From NCBI GenBank assembly GCA_038320885.1, contig JBBQER010000045.1, positions 1 to 31,412 of the forward strand: a DNA stretch of 31,412 nt. The letters run 5' to 3'. The position numbers were made by a program, and so were the translations under genes. A model generated the notes under the pieces. The model was not told the DNA's origin. It made no database searches and saw only the letters and a list, made by a program, of their open reading frames with translations. Each line of letters opens with the position of its first letter. Position 1 is the stretch's first letter. Source of the DNA: JBBQER01 sp038320885 (lineage in GTDB: Bacteria; Actinomycetota; Acidimicrobiia; IMCC26256; PALSA-610). This document shows positions 1-5,979 of the stretch, piece by piece.

Positions 1-1
1 G

Positions 2-1633
2 CTCGGCGCGCTGGTCATCGCGGTAGGGATCGCGGGGGCCGTCGGCTTGGTCGGCTACGTGCGACGCTGCCGCAACGCGGGGACTGCCCAGGCGCGGGCG
101 CGGCTCCAATGGGTTGCATGGGGCGTCGTGATCGCCGCCGCGATCTCGGTTGGCGCGTGGGTGCTCAACGCGTTGCTCGAGTGGCCGCAGCCGGTCGCCG
201 CGATCGCGATCGGCTCGACGTTGCTCGTGCCGTTCGCGATGTCGATGAGCGCGTCGGATCAACTCGCAGTGCGCATCGACCGTCTGCTCGTGCACAGCAT
301 CACGCTCAGCGGCCTCGTCGGCCTCGTCGGCGCGTCGTATCTCGTCATCGTGCTCGGACTCGGCCGTCAACCCACCGGCAGCGAGAAGACCCTGCTCGGT
401 CTCTCGATGCTCGCCGCCGCGATTGCCGCGCTCCTGTGGGTGCCGGCCCGTGAACGGCTCTCCGAGCTCGCGACGCGACGCGTCTACGGCGAGGGCCACG
501 CACCCGACGAGGTGCTGCGGACATTCGGCAGCCGGTTGACGCGCGCGCTCCCGCTCGACGAGCTGCTCCTCCAGCTCGCGGAGTCGCTCAAGGCGACGAT
601 GAATCTCGAGATCGCCGAGGTCTGGACCAAGGGCGCGGGCCGGCTCGAGCGTGCGGTCTCGGTGCCCGACCGCGGTCCGGCGGTCATCCCGCTGGGTCCG
701 GAGGAGGAGACGGTGGTCGCGCATGCGGGCGTCTCCGGCCCGGGCTGGGCGCAGGTGTGGTTGCCCGCGGTGCTCGTCGGGCTCGACGAGCCCGTGCTCC
801 GCACCGCGCCGGTCACGAACTCGGGCGAGCTGCTCGGGCTCATCGTCGTGCGGCGAGCGGTTGGTGCGCTCCCGTTCAACGAGGCCGACGACCTCGCGCT
901 CACCGAGCTTGCCCGCCAGGTCGGTCTCGCGCTCCACAACGTCAAGCTCGACTCCGCGCTCCAGGAATCGCTCGACGCGGTCCGTCGTCAAGCCGACGAG
1001 CTGCGCGCCTCGCGGGCGCGCATCGTCGAGGCGACCGACACCGAACGCCGCCGCATCGAACGCGACCTGCACGACGGCGCGCAACAGCACCTCGTCGCGC
1101 TCGCGGTCGGCGTGCGCCTGGCGCGCCAGATCTCCGACAGCGATCCCGAGCAGGCCAAGACGATGCTCGACCAGATCGGGCTCGACCTCCAGGAGGCGGT
1201 GCAGGAGCTGCGCAATCTCGCGCACGGCATCTACCCGCCGCTGCTCATGGACCGCGGTCTTCCCGACGCGCTGCGCGCCGCCGCCGGACGCGCCGCGCTC
1301 GCGACGACCGTCGAGGCCGAGAACGTCGGCCGCTACCCCCAACAGGTCGAGGCCGCGGTCTACTTCTGCTGTCTCGAGGCGCTACAGAACGCCGGCAAGC
1401 ACGCCGGCGAGGACTCGAGCGCGGTGGTGACCGTGCGCGAGGTCGAAGGCGCATTGCTGTTCGAGGTGGCCGACGACGGTGCCGGCTTCGATCTCAACAG
1501 CGGCGCCCAGCGCGGCCACGGCTTCGTGAACATGAGCGACCGCGTCGGCGCCTTCGGCGGCAGCGTGACGGTGGATTCCGCGCCCGGCAAAGGCACCAAG
1601 ATCGCCGGCCGCATTCCCTTGGGAGACATGTAA
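2..1633 (+). CDS. Sensor histidine kinase, NarL/HisKA_3 type, 5'-truncated by the window
   Basis: This is a membrane histidine kinase that should phosphorylate a LuxR-type response regulator. The frame is open to the left edge, and the first codons already read as a transmembrane helix, so the true start lies upstream. A TTG at 47 is only an internal candidate. Counting from that TTG, hydrophobic helices occupy about residues 1-135, a GAF-like sensor region about 170-290, and a coiled linker about 300-335. The HisKA_3 box ERDLHDGAQQH carries the phospho-accepting His342. The HATPase domain has an N-box (ALQNAGKHAG, Asn448), a G1 box (VADDGAGFD) and a G2 box (GHGFVNMSDR). The kinase core is complete. 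It converges on two response regulators at 2835-3990, which are the likely partners, although the repeat-flanked cassette at 1654-2805 lies between them. The ligand is unknown. Confidence 0.93.
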   Translation, partial: LGALVIAVGIAGAVGLVGYVRRCRNAGTAQARARLQWVAWGVVIAAAISVGAWVLNALLEWPQPVAAIAIGSTLLVPFAMSMSASDQLAVRIDRLLVHSITLSGLVGLVGASYLVIVLGLGRQPTGSEKTLLGLSMLAAAIAALLWVPARERLSELATRRVYGEGHAPDEVLRTFGSRLTRALPLDELLLQLAESLKATMNLEIAEVWTKGAGRLERAVSVPDRGPAVIPLGPEEETVVAHAGVSGPGWAQVWLPAVLVGLDEPVLRTAPVTNSGELLGLIVVRRAVGALPFNEADDLALTELARQVGLALHNVKLDSALQESLDAVRRQADELRASRARIVEATDTERRRIERDLHDGAQQHLVALAVGVRLARQISDSDPEQAKTMLDQIGLDLQEAVQELRNLAHGIYPPLLMDRGLPDALRAAAGRAALATTVEAENVGRYPQQVEAAVYFCCLEALQNAGKHAGEDSSAVVTVREVEGALLFEVADDGAGFDLNSGAQRGHGFVNMSDRVGAFGGSVTVDSAPGKGTKIAGRIPLGDM

Positions 1634-1661
1634 CTCCGGCGCAAACTCCCCGCCCCCGCGT

Positions 1662-1718
1662 CACGTTTTCTCATCAGACGCGAATACCTCACGCTTAACG
1701 GCACTTTTTCACATCAAA
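1662..1718 (+). repeat. Left 57-bp terminal inverted repeat of the cassette
   Basis: This arm pairs with the reverse complement of 2741-2797, differing at only five positions (one substitution near 1677, a three-base block at 1686-1688, and one at 1711). It contains two copies of a 13-mer, read on the minus strand as TTTGATGTGAAAA (1706-1718) and TCTGATGAGAAAA (1666-1678). Their starts are 40 bp apart, and each differs by one base from the consensus TTTGATGAGAAAA. The TGA at 1714-1716 within it is the stop codon of the DUF559 gene. Confidence 0.9.
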
Positions 1719-2652
1719 GATTGCCCCCGGGACGGGCGTCGAGCGCGGCGCGCACGGTCGCCGCTACCGCCGTCGGGTCATCTGCGACCTGTTCGTAGGT
1801 GAAGCGTCGAATGCTCCAACCCGCGTTCTCGAGTGCATTCATGCGTGCGTTGTCGGCCGCGCGCTCACGGCGCGTCGCGTGCGTCCCGTGACCATCGACC
1901 TCGATTCCAAGATGGTGGCGCACATACGCGAAGTCGATGACGTAGACCGTCGACCCCGACAGCCGAACACGATGGCCTACCTCGGGCCTCGGGAGGCGAG
2001 CGCGCTCGAGGAGGCGCAGCATCCGACGCTCCAGTACCGATTGCGGAACGCGATCCCGCGCCAGCCGACCATCGAGCACCTGGGTCATTGCGCCGATCCC
2101 ATTTCGTCCCGGAGCTCGCAGCGCGGCGTAGCGCGCCTCGACCCTCGCCCGCCGAACGACTCGGTCGCGTTCGGCGCCGTCGAACGCCTCTTCGACGCGG
2201 TCGGCCGGAGCCACGGCTCGAAGGTCGATCAACGTGCGCTCCTTGGACGTTGCCGATATCCCTCCCACTCTGACGCGATCCATCTCGGGGAGCGTCCGCG
2301 TGTGGTGCACGATCACTTCCTTCCGACGGTGAAACACAGTCATCGGCAGGAGAACCTCGATCACATCCGCGCGAAACCCGTCGAATGAATGCAGAGCGGC
2401 CGCGGCGCGATGCGACGCCACGCACTCCGAGCCACCGTCGAGAACGGCGGCCATGACTCGCTGGTGCCACGACCGGGTCGATGCCGAGAACCGGAATACA
2501 GCCGGCGCGATCCGTTCGACGACTCCGCGCTCGACAAGGCGGCGGAGTTGACTGGGACTGACGCCCGCGTCGGCGGCATCTCGACGAGTAAAGAGCCCGA
2601 GTTGGCGGGCCGCCACGTCGGCCAACGCTGTCATCGCCTGAACGTTTCTCAC
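1714..2652 (-). CDS. AbiEi-like winged-helix + DUF559 (Vsr/PD-(D/E)XK-like) nuclease-fold protein
   Basis: This 312-residue protein combines two families often fused in actinobacteria. Residues about 7-55 (ADVAARQLGLFTRRDAADAG, then SQLRRLVERGVVERI) form the AbiEi-type winged helix found in type IV antitoxins. Residues about 205-295 form a DUF559 domain: VLERRM helix, Asp240 (VIDFAY), ExD motif Glu251-Val-Asp253 in GIEVDGHGTH, then ADNARMNALENAGW and RRFTYEQV. DUF559 belongs to the Vsr-like endonuclease superfamily, so DNA cleavage is a fair but unproven expectation. I chose GTG at 2652 because GGAGG (plus strand 2659-2663) lies 6 nt upstream. ATG at 2634 is an alternative. A TAGCGT -10 box is at 2706-2711. 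No AbiEii nucleotidyltransferase toxin is adjacent, so this is not a canonical AbiE pair. The gene is bracketed by inverted repeats and its stop codon lies in one of them. Confidence 0.88.
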   Translation of the reverse strand: MRNVQAMTALADVAARQLGLFTRRDAADAGVSPSQLRRLVERGVVERIAPAVFRFSASTRSWHQRVMAAVLDGGSECVASHRAAAALHSFDGFRADVIEVLLPMTVFHRRKEVIVHHTRTLPEMDRVRVGGISATSKERTLIDLRAVAPADRVEEAFDGAERDRVVRRARVEARYAALRAPGRNGIGAMTQVLDGRLARDRVPQSVLERRMLRLLERARLPRPEVGHRVRLSGSTVYVIDFAYVRHHLGIEVDGHGTHATRRERAADNARMNALENAGWSIRRFTYEQVADDPTAVAATVRAALDARPGGNL

Positions 2653-2705
2653 ACGATCCCTCCGAGTGATGCGAATACGGAGGGAAGCGGCGAGGGAGTG
2701 GTCAG

Positions 2706-2711
2706 ACGCTA
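2706..2711 (-). promoter_or_regulatory. Candidate -10 box of the DUF559 cassette gene
   Basis: The minus strand reads TAGCGT here, matching the actinobacterial TAnnnT -10 form. It predicts a transcription start near 2699 and a leader of about 45 nt with GGAGG before GTG at 2652. No good -35 is visible. The box lies 30 bp inside the right terminal repeat, so a protein bound to that repeat would sit at or just upstream of the -35 region. Confidence 0.4.
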
Positions 2712-2740
2712 CCGGACTCAATCACGTCGTCGACCACGAC

Positions 2741-2797
2741 TTTGATGAGAAAAAGTGCCGTTAAGCGTGACCGATTCGCGTTTGATGAGAAAACGTG
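2741..2797 (-). repeat. Right 57-bp terminal inverted repeat of the cassette
   Basis: This is the inverted copy of 1662-1718 (52 of 57 identical). It holds two perfect direct copies of TTTGATGAGAAAA, at 2741-2753 and 2781-2793, again 40 bp apart, separated by a conserved core with GTGCCGTTAAGCGTGA. It lies upstream of the cassette gene's promoter. Paired subterminal sites of this kind are typical of protein-binding transposon ends. A role as operator for the winged-helix domain is equally possible. Confidence 0.9.
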
Positions 2798-2834
2798 TCG
2801 TGGGGCTCGGGTATCTCGGGCGCGGGTGCTTTGG

Positions 2835-3227
2835 TTAGGTGCCGTCGCCGTCTTGGGTGCGGTTGGCCCAAAGGTCGAGGACGACGGCGGGGCCGAACTC
2901 TTCCTTGTTGACGTAGCCGGCGGCGCCGCAGGAGTCGGCGCCGCTCGGGAGGTCGGCGGCCTGGTACGTGGAGAGCAGCAGCACGGTCGCGTCGGGGTGG
3001 GCGCCGGTGATGCGACGGGTCGCCTCGATGCCGTTGATGCCGGGCAGGTTGATGTCCATCAACACCAGCCCGGGCGCGAGCGTGTCGAAGAGCTCAACCG
3101 CTTCCTCGCCCGACTCGGCTTCGCCGATCACGTCGAACCCGGGGGTGGCGGCCATCACCATCTTCGCGGCCCGGCGGAAGGGTGCCTGGTCATCGACGAT
3201 CAGGACTCCCACGGCGCCCGAGCTCAT
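2835..3227 (-). CDS. Stand-alone receiver-domain response regulator
   Basis: This CheY-like single-domain protein has 130 residues from ATG at 3227 (GTG at 3233 is the alternative). The acidic pair is in LIVDDQ (residues 11-13). The phospho-acceptor is Asp58 (LVLMDINLP), followed by Ser86/Thr87 (LLLST) and Lys108 (GYVNKEEF). The sequence stops right after the last receiver helix and has no output domain, so it probably acts by protein-protein contact or as a phosphate sink. It lies 88 bp downstream of the LuxR-type regulator on the same strand and may share its transcript. The convergent histidine kinase at the left edge is the likeliest phosphodonor. The loop before Lys108 (GADSCGAAGY) is a little unusual. 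Confidence 0.9.
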   Translation of the reverse strand: MSSGAVGVLIVDDQAPFRRAAKMVMAATPGFDVIGEAESGEEAVELFDTLAPGLVLMDINLPGINGIEATRRITGAHPDATVLLLSTYQAADLPSGADSCGAAGYVNKEEFGPAVVLDLWANRTQDGDGT

Positions 3228-3321
3228 GGCCACATTCTCGGCCGGTCCGGCGCCGGATCCAAGGTTGCCCTCACCCGCGCCGTTGGTGAGGCCAGCCCCC
3301 TTGGCCGCGCGCTCCGCACGG

Positions 3322-3990
3322 TCACGAGTCGTGGGCGGAGAGATAGACCAGCACCGCCTTCACCCGGCGGTGCCCGTCGGTCTCCTCCGAGAGCGCGAGC
3401 TTGGAGAACAGCGAGTTGATGTGCTTTTCCACGGCTCGTTCCGACAAGCCCAGCGCGCCCGCTATTCCCGCGTTGTTGCGGCCCTGCGCCATCTCGGCGA
3501 GCACTTCACGCTCACGAGGAGTCAGGTGCTCGAGCGGCGAATCGCGGCGGCGGGAGCGCGCCTCGACGAGCCCCTCCACGATCCGGGGGTCGATCACCGA
3601 GCCGCCGGCCGCGACCTCCCGGATCGCGCGCAGGAGCTGGTCGACGTCGGAGACGCGCTCCTTGAGGAGGTAGGCCCGGCCCGCGGATCCGTGCTCGAGG
3701 AGTGCCAGCGCATAGGCCGGCTCGGCGTACTGGCTCAGCATCACGACACCGATATCGGGATGCTTCTCACGCAAGACGTTCGCGGCGCGCACACCTTCGT
3801 CGGTGCCCGTGGGCGGCATGCGGATGTCGGTGAGCACCACGTCGGGGAGCTCGGAGTCGACGGTGGCCAGGAGCTCGTCGAAGTCTCCGCACGCGCCGAC
3901 GACCTCGAGTTCCTCCTGCGCCTCGAGGAGGCGGACGACCCCCTCGCGCAGGAGATAGCTGTCTTCGGCGATGACCACCCGGATCGGCAT
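3322..3990 (-). CDS. NarL/FixJ-family response regulator with LuxR-type HTH
   Basis: This 222-residue transcriptional regulator has an N-terminal receiver: Asp10 in VVIAEDSYLLREG, phospho-acceptor Asp55 in VVLTDIRMP, and Lys110 in AYLLKERV. A C-terminal GerE/LuxR helix-turn-helix spans about residues 155-200 (LTPREREVLAEMAQG, then LSERAVEKHINSLFSKL). Phosphorylation by a HisKA_3 kinase should control DNA binding. The ATG at 3990 follows the stop of the upstream hydrolase gene by 12 nt, so it is translated as part of the operon starting near 5837. The linker PPTGTDEG beside the phosphorylation site is typical of a subfamily of actinobacterial NarL regulators. Confidence 0.95.
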   Translation of the reverse strand: MPIRVVIAEDSYLLREGVVRLLEAQEELEVVGACGDFDELLATVDSELPDVVLTDIRMPPTGTDEGVRAANVLREKHPDIGVVMLSQYAEPAYALALLEHGSAGRAYLLKERVSDVDQLLRAIREVAAGGSVIDPRIVEGLVEARSRRRDSPLEHLTPREREVLAEMAQGRNNAGIAGALGLSERAVEKHINSLFSKLALSEETDGHRRVKAVLVYLSAHDS

Positions 3991-4002
3991 TCGCCTCCGA
4001 GA

Positions 4003-4845
4003 CTACGGCGATCCCCCACCCAGCTCGATGACTGCCTCCTCGCGGGCGACGACGACCTCGACACCTTCTCCCGACGCGGCCCGCCCGATGGCTTCGACCT
4101 CGTCGTCGGTGCGTGCAGGCCCGTGGTGGAACAGCGCGAGGCAACGGGCAGCTGACTGCTTCGCCAGCACGATGGCATCGTCGATGGTCGCGTGACCGAA
4201 CAGGTCGGCGACGGCCTGCTCCCCGGCCACGAACTGCGCGTCGTGGATCAGCAGGTCGACGCCGGCGCACACGCTCGCGATCTCCGCGTTCGTCGCCGCT
4301 TCCGGATGGTGATCGGGAAGGTAGGCGATCGACGCGATCACGCTTCCGGCGGCGTCGACGTCGTCGACCCGGAACCCGTACGTCCGGCCGCCTTTGTGCG
4401 GCACGTCGAACGCCTCGACCTCGAAGCCCTCGACGCGATGACGGCCGGGCGCCATTCCCTCGAACGTCCACGCGCCGCGCAGGCCTTCGGGACCGATCGG
4501 AACGTGCGGCGGGCTCATTGCTCGTGCGAGCACGTCGGTGACGTTGGCGCCGTCCTGGTCGGGCATCAGCAGGCGCACGCGCGCGTCGTCACGATCTGCC
4601 GCCGCGAAGAACGGCAGGCCTTCGACATGATCCCAGTGCAGGTGTGTCAGCAGGAGCGAGCCGACGAACGCCTTCCCGCCGAGCTCGTTCGTGACGCGGC
4701 GGATCCCCGTGCCCGCGTCGAGCAACAACGACCACGGTTGGCCGTCGTGCGCGAGTGCGACGCACGACGTATGACCGCCGACGCGAACGAAATCAATTCC
4801 GGGCGCCGAGGTGGAACCGCGGACGCCGCAGAACAGCAGCCTCAC
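4003..4845 (-). CDS. Metallo-beta-lactamase-fold hydrolase, phosphodiesterase-like
   Basis: This 280-residue MBL-fold enzyme opens with FCGVRGSTSAPG and GGHTSC, the signature of the 'GVRGS...GGNTSC' hydrolase group. Zinc ligands are visible: His68, His70, Asp72 and His73 in THLHWDH, His150, Asp202 (LLIHDAQF), and a C-terminal His pair 240-241 in LALFHHGPARTDDEVE. Related proteins are annotated as metal-dependent phosphodiesterases or hydrolases. The true substrate is unknown. The start is GTG at 4845, whose bases overlap the TGA of the upstream cyclic-nucleotide-binding gene (GTGA), which implies translational coupling. A much longer open frame continues past this start but is antisense-like and is not used. 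Pairing with a cNMP-binding protein hints at cyclic-nucleotide turnover. That is inference. Confidence 0.92.
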   Translation of the reverse strand: MRLLFCGVRGSTSAPGIDFVRVGGHTSCVALAHDGQPWSLLLDAGTGIRRVTNELGGKAFVGSLLLTHLHWDHVEGLPFFAAADRDDARVRLLMPDQDGANVTDVLARAMSPPHVPIGPEGLRGAWTFEGMAPGRHRVEGFEVEAFDVPHKGGRTYGFRVDDVDAAGSVIASIAYLPDHHPEAATNAEIASVCAGVDLLIHDAQFVAGEQAVADLFGHATIDDAIVLAKQSAARCLALFHHGPARTDDEVEAIGRAASGEGVEVVVAREEAVIELGGGSP

Positions 4846-5837
4846 ACGCTGTGCTCGTGGCGGTGTCCTTGGCTGATCTCCTCCAACACCTTGCGGTCGA
4901 GTTGATCGCCCTGCGCGGCGGCAACGCGACACTTGGTCACGGCGCGCAAGGTCGACGTGCGGAGGCCGCCCTCGAGCACCGCCCGTTCGCCGAGAATGGC
5001 GCCGGGCCCGTATTCGGCCAGGGGCTCTCCGTCGACCTCCGACGCGAGCACGCCGTCGAGCACCAGGAACACCTCGCCCCCGGGCTGTCCCTGCTCGGTG
5101 AGCAAGGCACCTTCCTTGAGCTTCCGGATGGCGGGCTTGTCGCCGCCGCGCATGATGAGTGACGCGAGCTCGCGTTCGAGCGCGGTCTCGACTGCCGTTA
5201 CCAGCGCGGTGCTGTTGGTCGATCCCCACGGCGTGTTGCGGCCGAACGACTTGCGGTACCACTGCTTGAAGTCGGCGAGGCCGACCTTGGCCGCGAGCTT
5301 GCCCGACTCGTCGTACACCCAGTGCCGTGGGAACACGCTCGCACCCGTGAGCTCGAAGCTGCTCGAGCCGTCGGCATTGATCGTGAGCGCGAGCGTCGTC
5401 CACACGAGGGGCGCGCGGAATTGCACGAACGGGGGGCGCGGCACATGGCGCGGCGCGGGCAACGCGGTGCGACCGCCGTAGGTCTGCACGAAGGTCGCGC
5501 GGTCGTCGGTGATCACCGGGTCGTCGCGCAGCTCGGGCAGCTCCACCGCCGCGAACGTCACGCCCTTGCCGCCGAGCCGCACGGTGGTCGATCCCATCAC
5601 ACCGCCGCCGGCATAGCCCGCGTTCACGATCTTGCCGCCCTCTACGTCGACCCACGCCTCGAGCCGGTTCGCGAACCGGAAGCGATCGGACTCGCGCAAC
5701 GCGTCGAGATCCTCGATCACATCGGGCGGTGGATCGTCGTAGTGGGCGACCCCCATCTCGAACATTCCCTTGTTGACCCCCGCCACCGCCTCCGACGGGA
5801 TCCACGAGAGCGACGTCACCGACGACTCCATGCGCAT
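4842..5837 (-). CDS. Cyclic-nucleotide-binding-domain protein with a novel N-terminal region
   Basis: This protein has 331 residues from ATG at 5837. The C-terminal third is a Crp-like cNMP-binding beta-roll. It has the hydrophobic start LLTEQGQPGGEVFLVLDG and a phosphate-binding-cassette-like segment (YGPGAILGERAVLEGGLRTSTLRA) holding the expected Glu and Arg. There is no HTH after it, so it is not a Crp-type transcription factor. The first ~215 residues (FANRLEAWVDVEGGKI, FVQFRAPLVWTTLAL, HWVYDESGKLAAKVGL) match no domain I recognise. GGAGG sits 4 nt before the ATG at 5837 and 10 nt before the one at 5831. GTG 5870 and ATG 5861 are upstream alternatives. TAGCGT (5886-5891) is a fitting -10. 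It is the first gene of an operon with the MBL hydrolase and two response regulators. Confidence 0.85.
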   Translation of the reverse strand: MRMESSVTSLSWIPSEAVAGVNKGMFEMGVAHYDDPPPDVIEDLDALRESDRFRFANRLEAWVDVEGGKIVNAGYAGGGVMGSTTVRLGGKGVTFAAVELPELRDDPVITDDRATFVQTYGGRTALPAPRHVPRPPFVQFRAPLVWTTLALTINADGSSSFELTGASVFPRHWVYDESGKLAAKVGLADFKQWYRKSFGRNTPWGSTNSTALVTAVETALERELASLIMRGGDKPAIRKLKEGALLTEQGQPGGEVFLVLDGVLASEVDGEPLAEYGPGAILGERAVLEGGLRTSTLRAVTKCRVAAAQGDQLDRKVLEEISQGHRHEHSV

Positions 5838-5885
5838 GGCGCCTCCATTCCCCACTGGCATTTCCCCCACTCGATTCTCATCCGG

Positions 5886-5891
5886 ACGCTA
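5886..5891 (-). promoter_or_regulatory. Candidate -10 box for the cNMP/MBL/response-regulator operon
   Basis: The minus strand reads TAGCGT (TAnnnT form). The predicted start point near 5879 gives a leader of about 40 nt ending in GGAGG before ATG 5837. No clear -35 is seen. It is divergent from the amidohydrolase promoter. Confidence 0.4.
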
Positions 5892-5964
5892 CGCGGGCGG
5901 GGTGCCGGTATCGAGGGTGCTGGCCCGAATCTCCGAGCGGGTGCCGGCACCCCTGCCCGGGGCG

Positions 5965-5970
5965 TACGGT
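5965..5970 (+). promoter_or_regulatory. Candidate -10 box for the amidohydrolase, near-leaderless
   Basis: TACGGT lies 9 nt upstream of the ATG at 5980, so transcription would begin within 1-3 nt of the start codon. There is no Shine-Dalgarno sequence in between. This fits the leaderless style seen at several other genes here. Confidence 0.4.
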
Positions 5971-5979
5971 CGACGGCGC

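Larger units (their letters stand above)
1654..2805. mobile_element. Putative inverted-repeat-bounded cassette carrying one AbiEi/DUF559 gene
   Basis: A 1.15-kb unit consists of a left terminal repeat (1662-1718), one leftward gene (1714-2652) and a right terminal repeat (2741-2797). The arms match at 52 of 57 positions as inverted repeats. The match continues outward for about 8 more bases (1654-1661 with 2798-2805, 6 of 8 matching). The gene's stop codon lies inside the left arm, so repeat and ORF form one unit. The unit sits cleanly between two convergent genes, 20 bp after the kinase stop and 29 bp before the receiver gene's stop. No DDE, tyrosine or serine recombinase is encoded, and I see no convincing target-site duplication (left flank GCGT, right flank TCGT). 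The architecture looks like a small transposon or a selfish nuclease cassette. Mobility is inference. Confidence 0.6.

Noticed and set aside
1714..2652. A canonical AbiE type IV toxin-antitoxin pair
   Set aside because: No AbiEii nucleotidyltransferase gene adjoins. The AbiEi-like domain is fused to DUF559 instead.
2653..2721. Longer start of the DUF559 gene at 2721
   Set aside because: The extra residues lack similarity to the family, while GGAGG lies 6 nt before GTG 2652.
1654..2805. CRISPR or integron-like repeats
   Set aside because: There are only two long arms in inverted orientation and no spacer array. No integrase or attC-like structure.
4846..5805. Extending the MBL-hydrolase frame upstream to 5805
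   Set aside because: The stretch is Arg-rich and lies over the cNMP-binding gene in another frame. GTG 4845 with its GTGA overlap gives a clean start.
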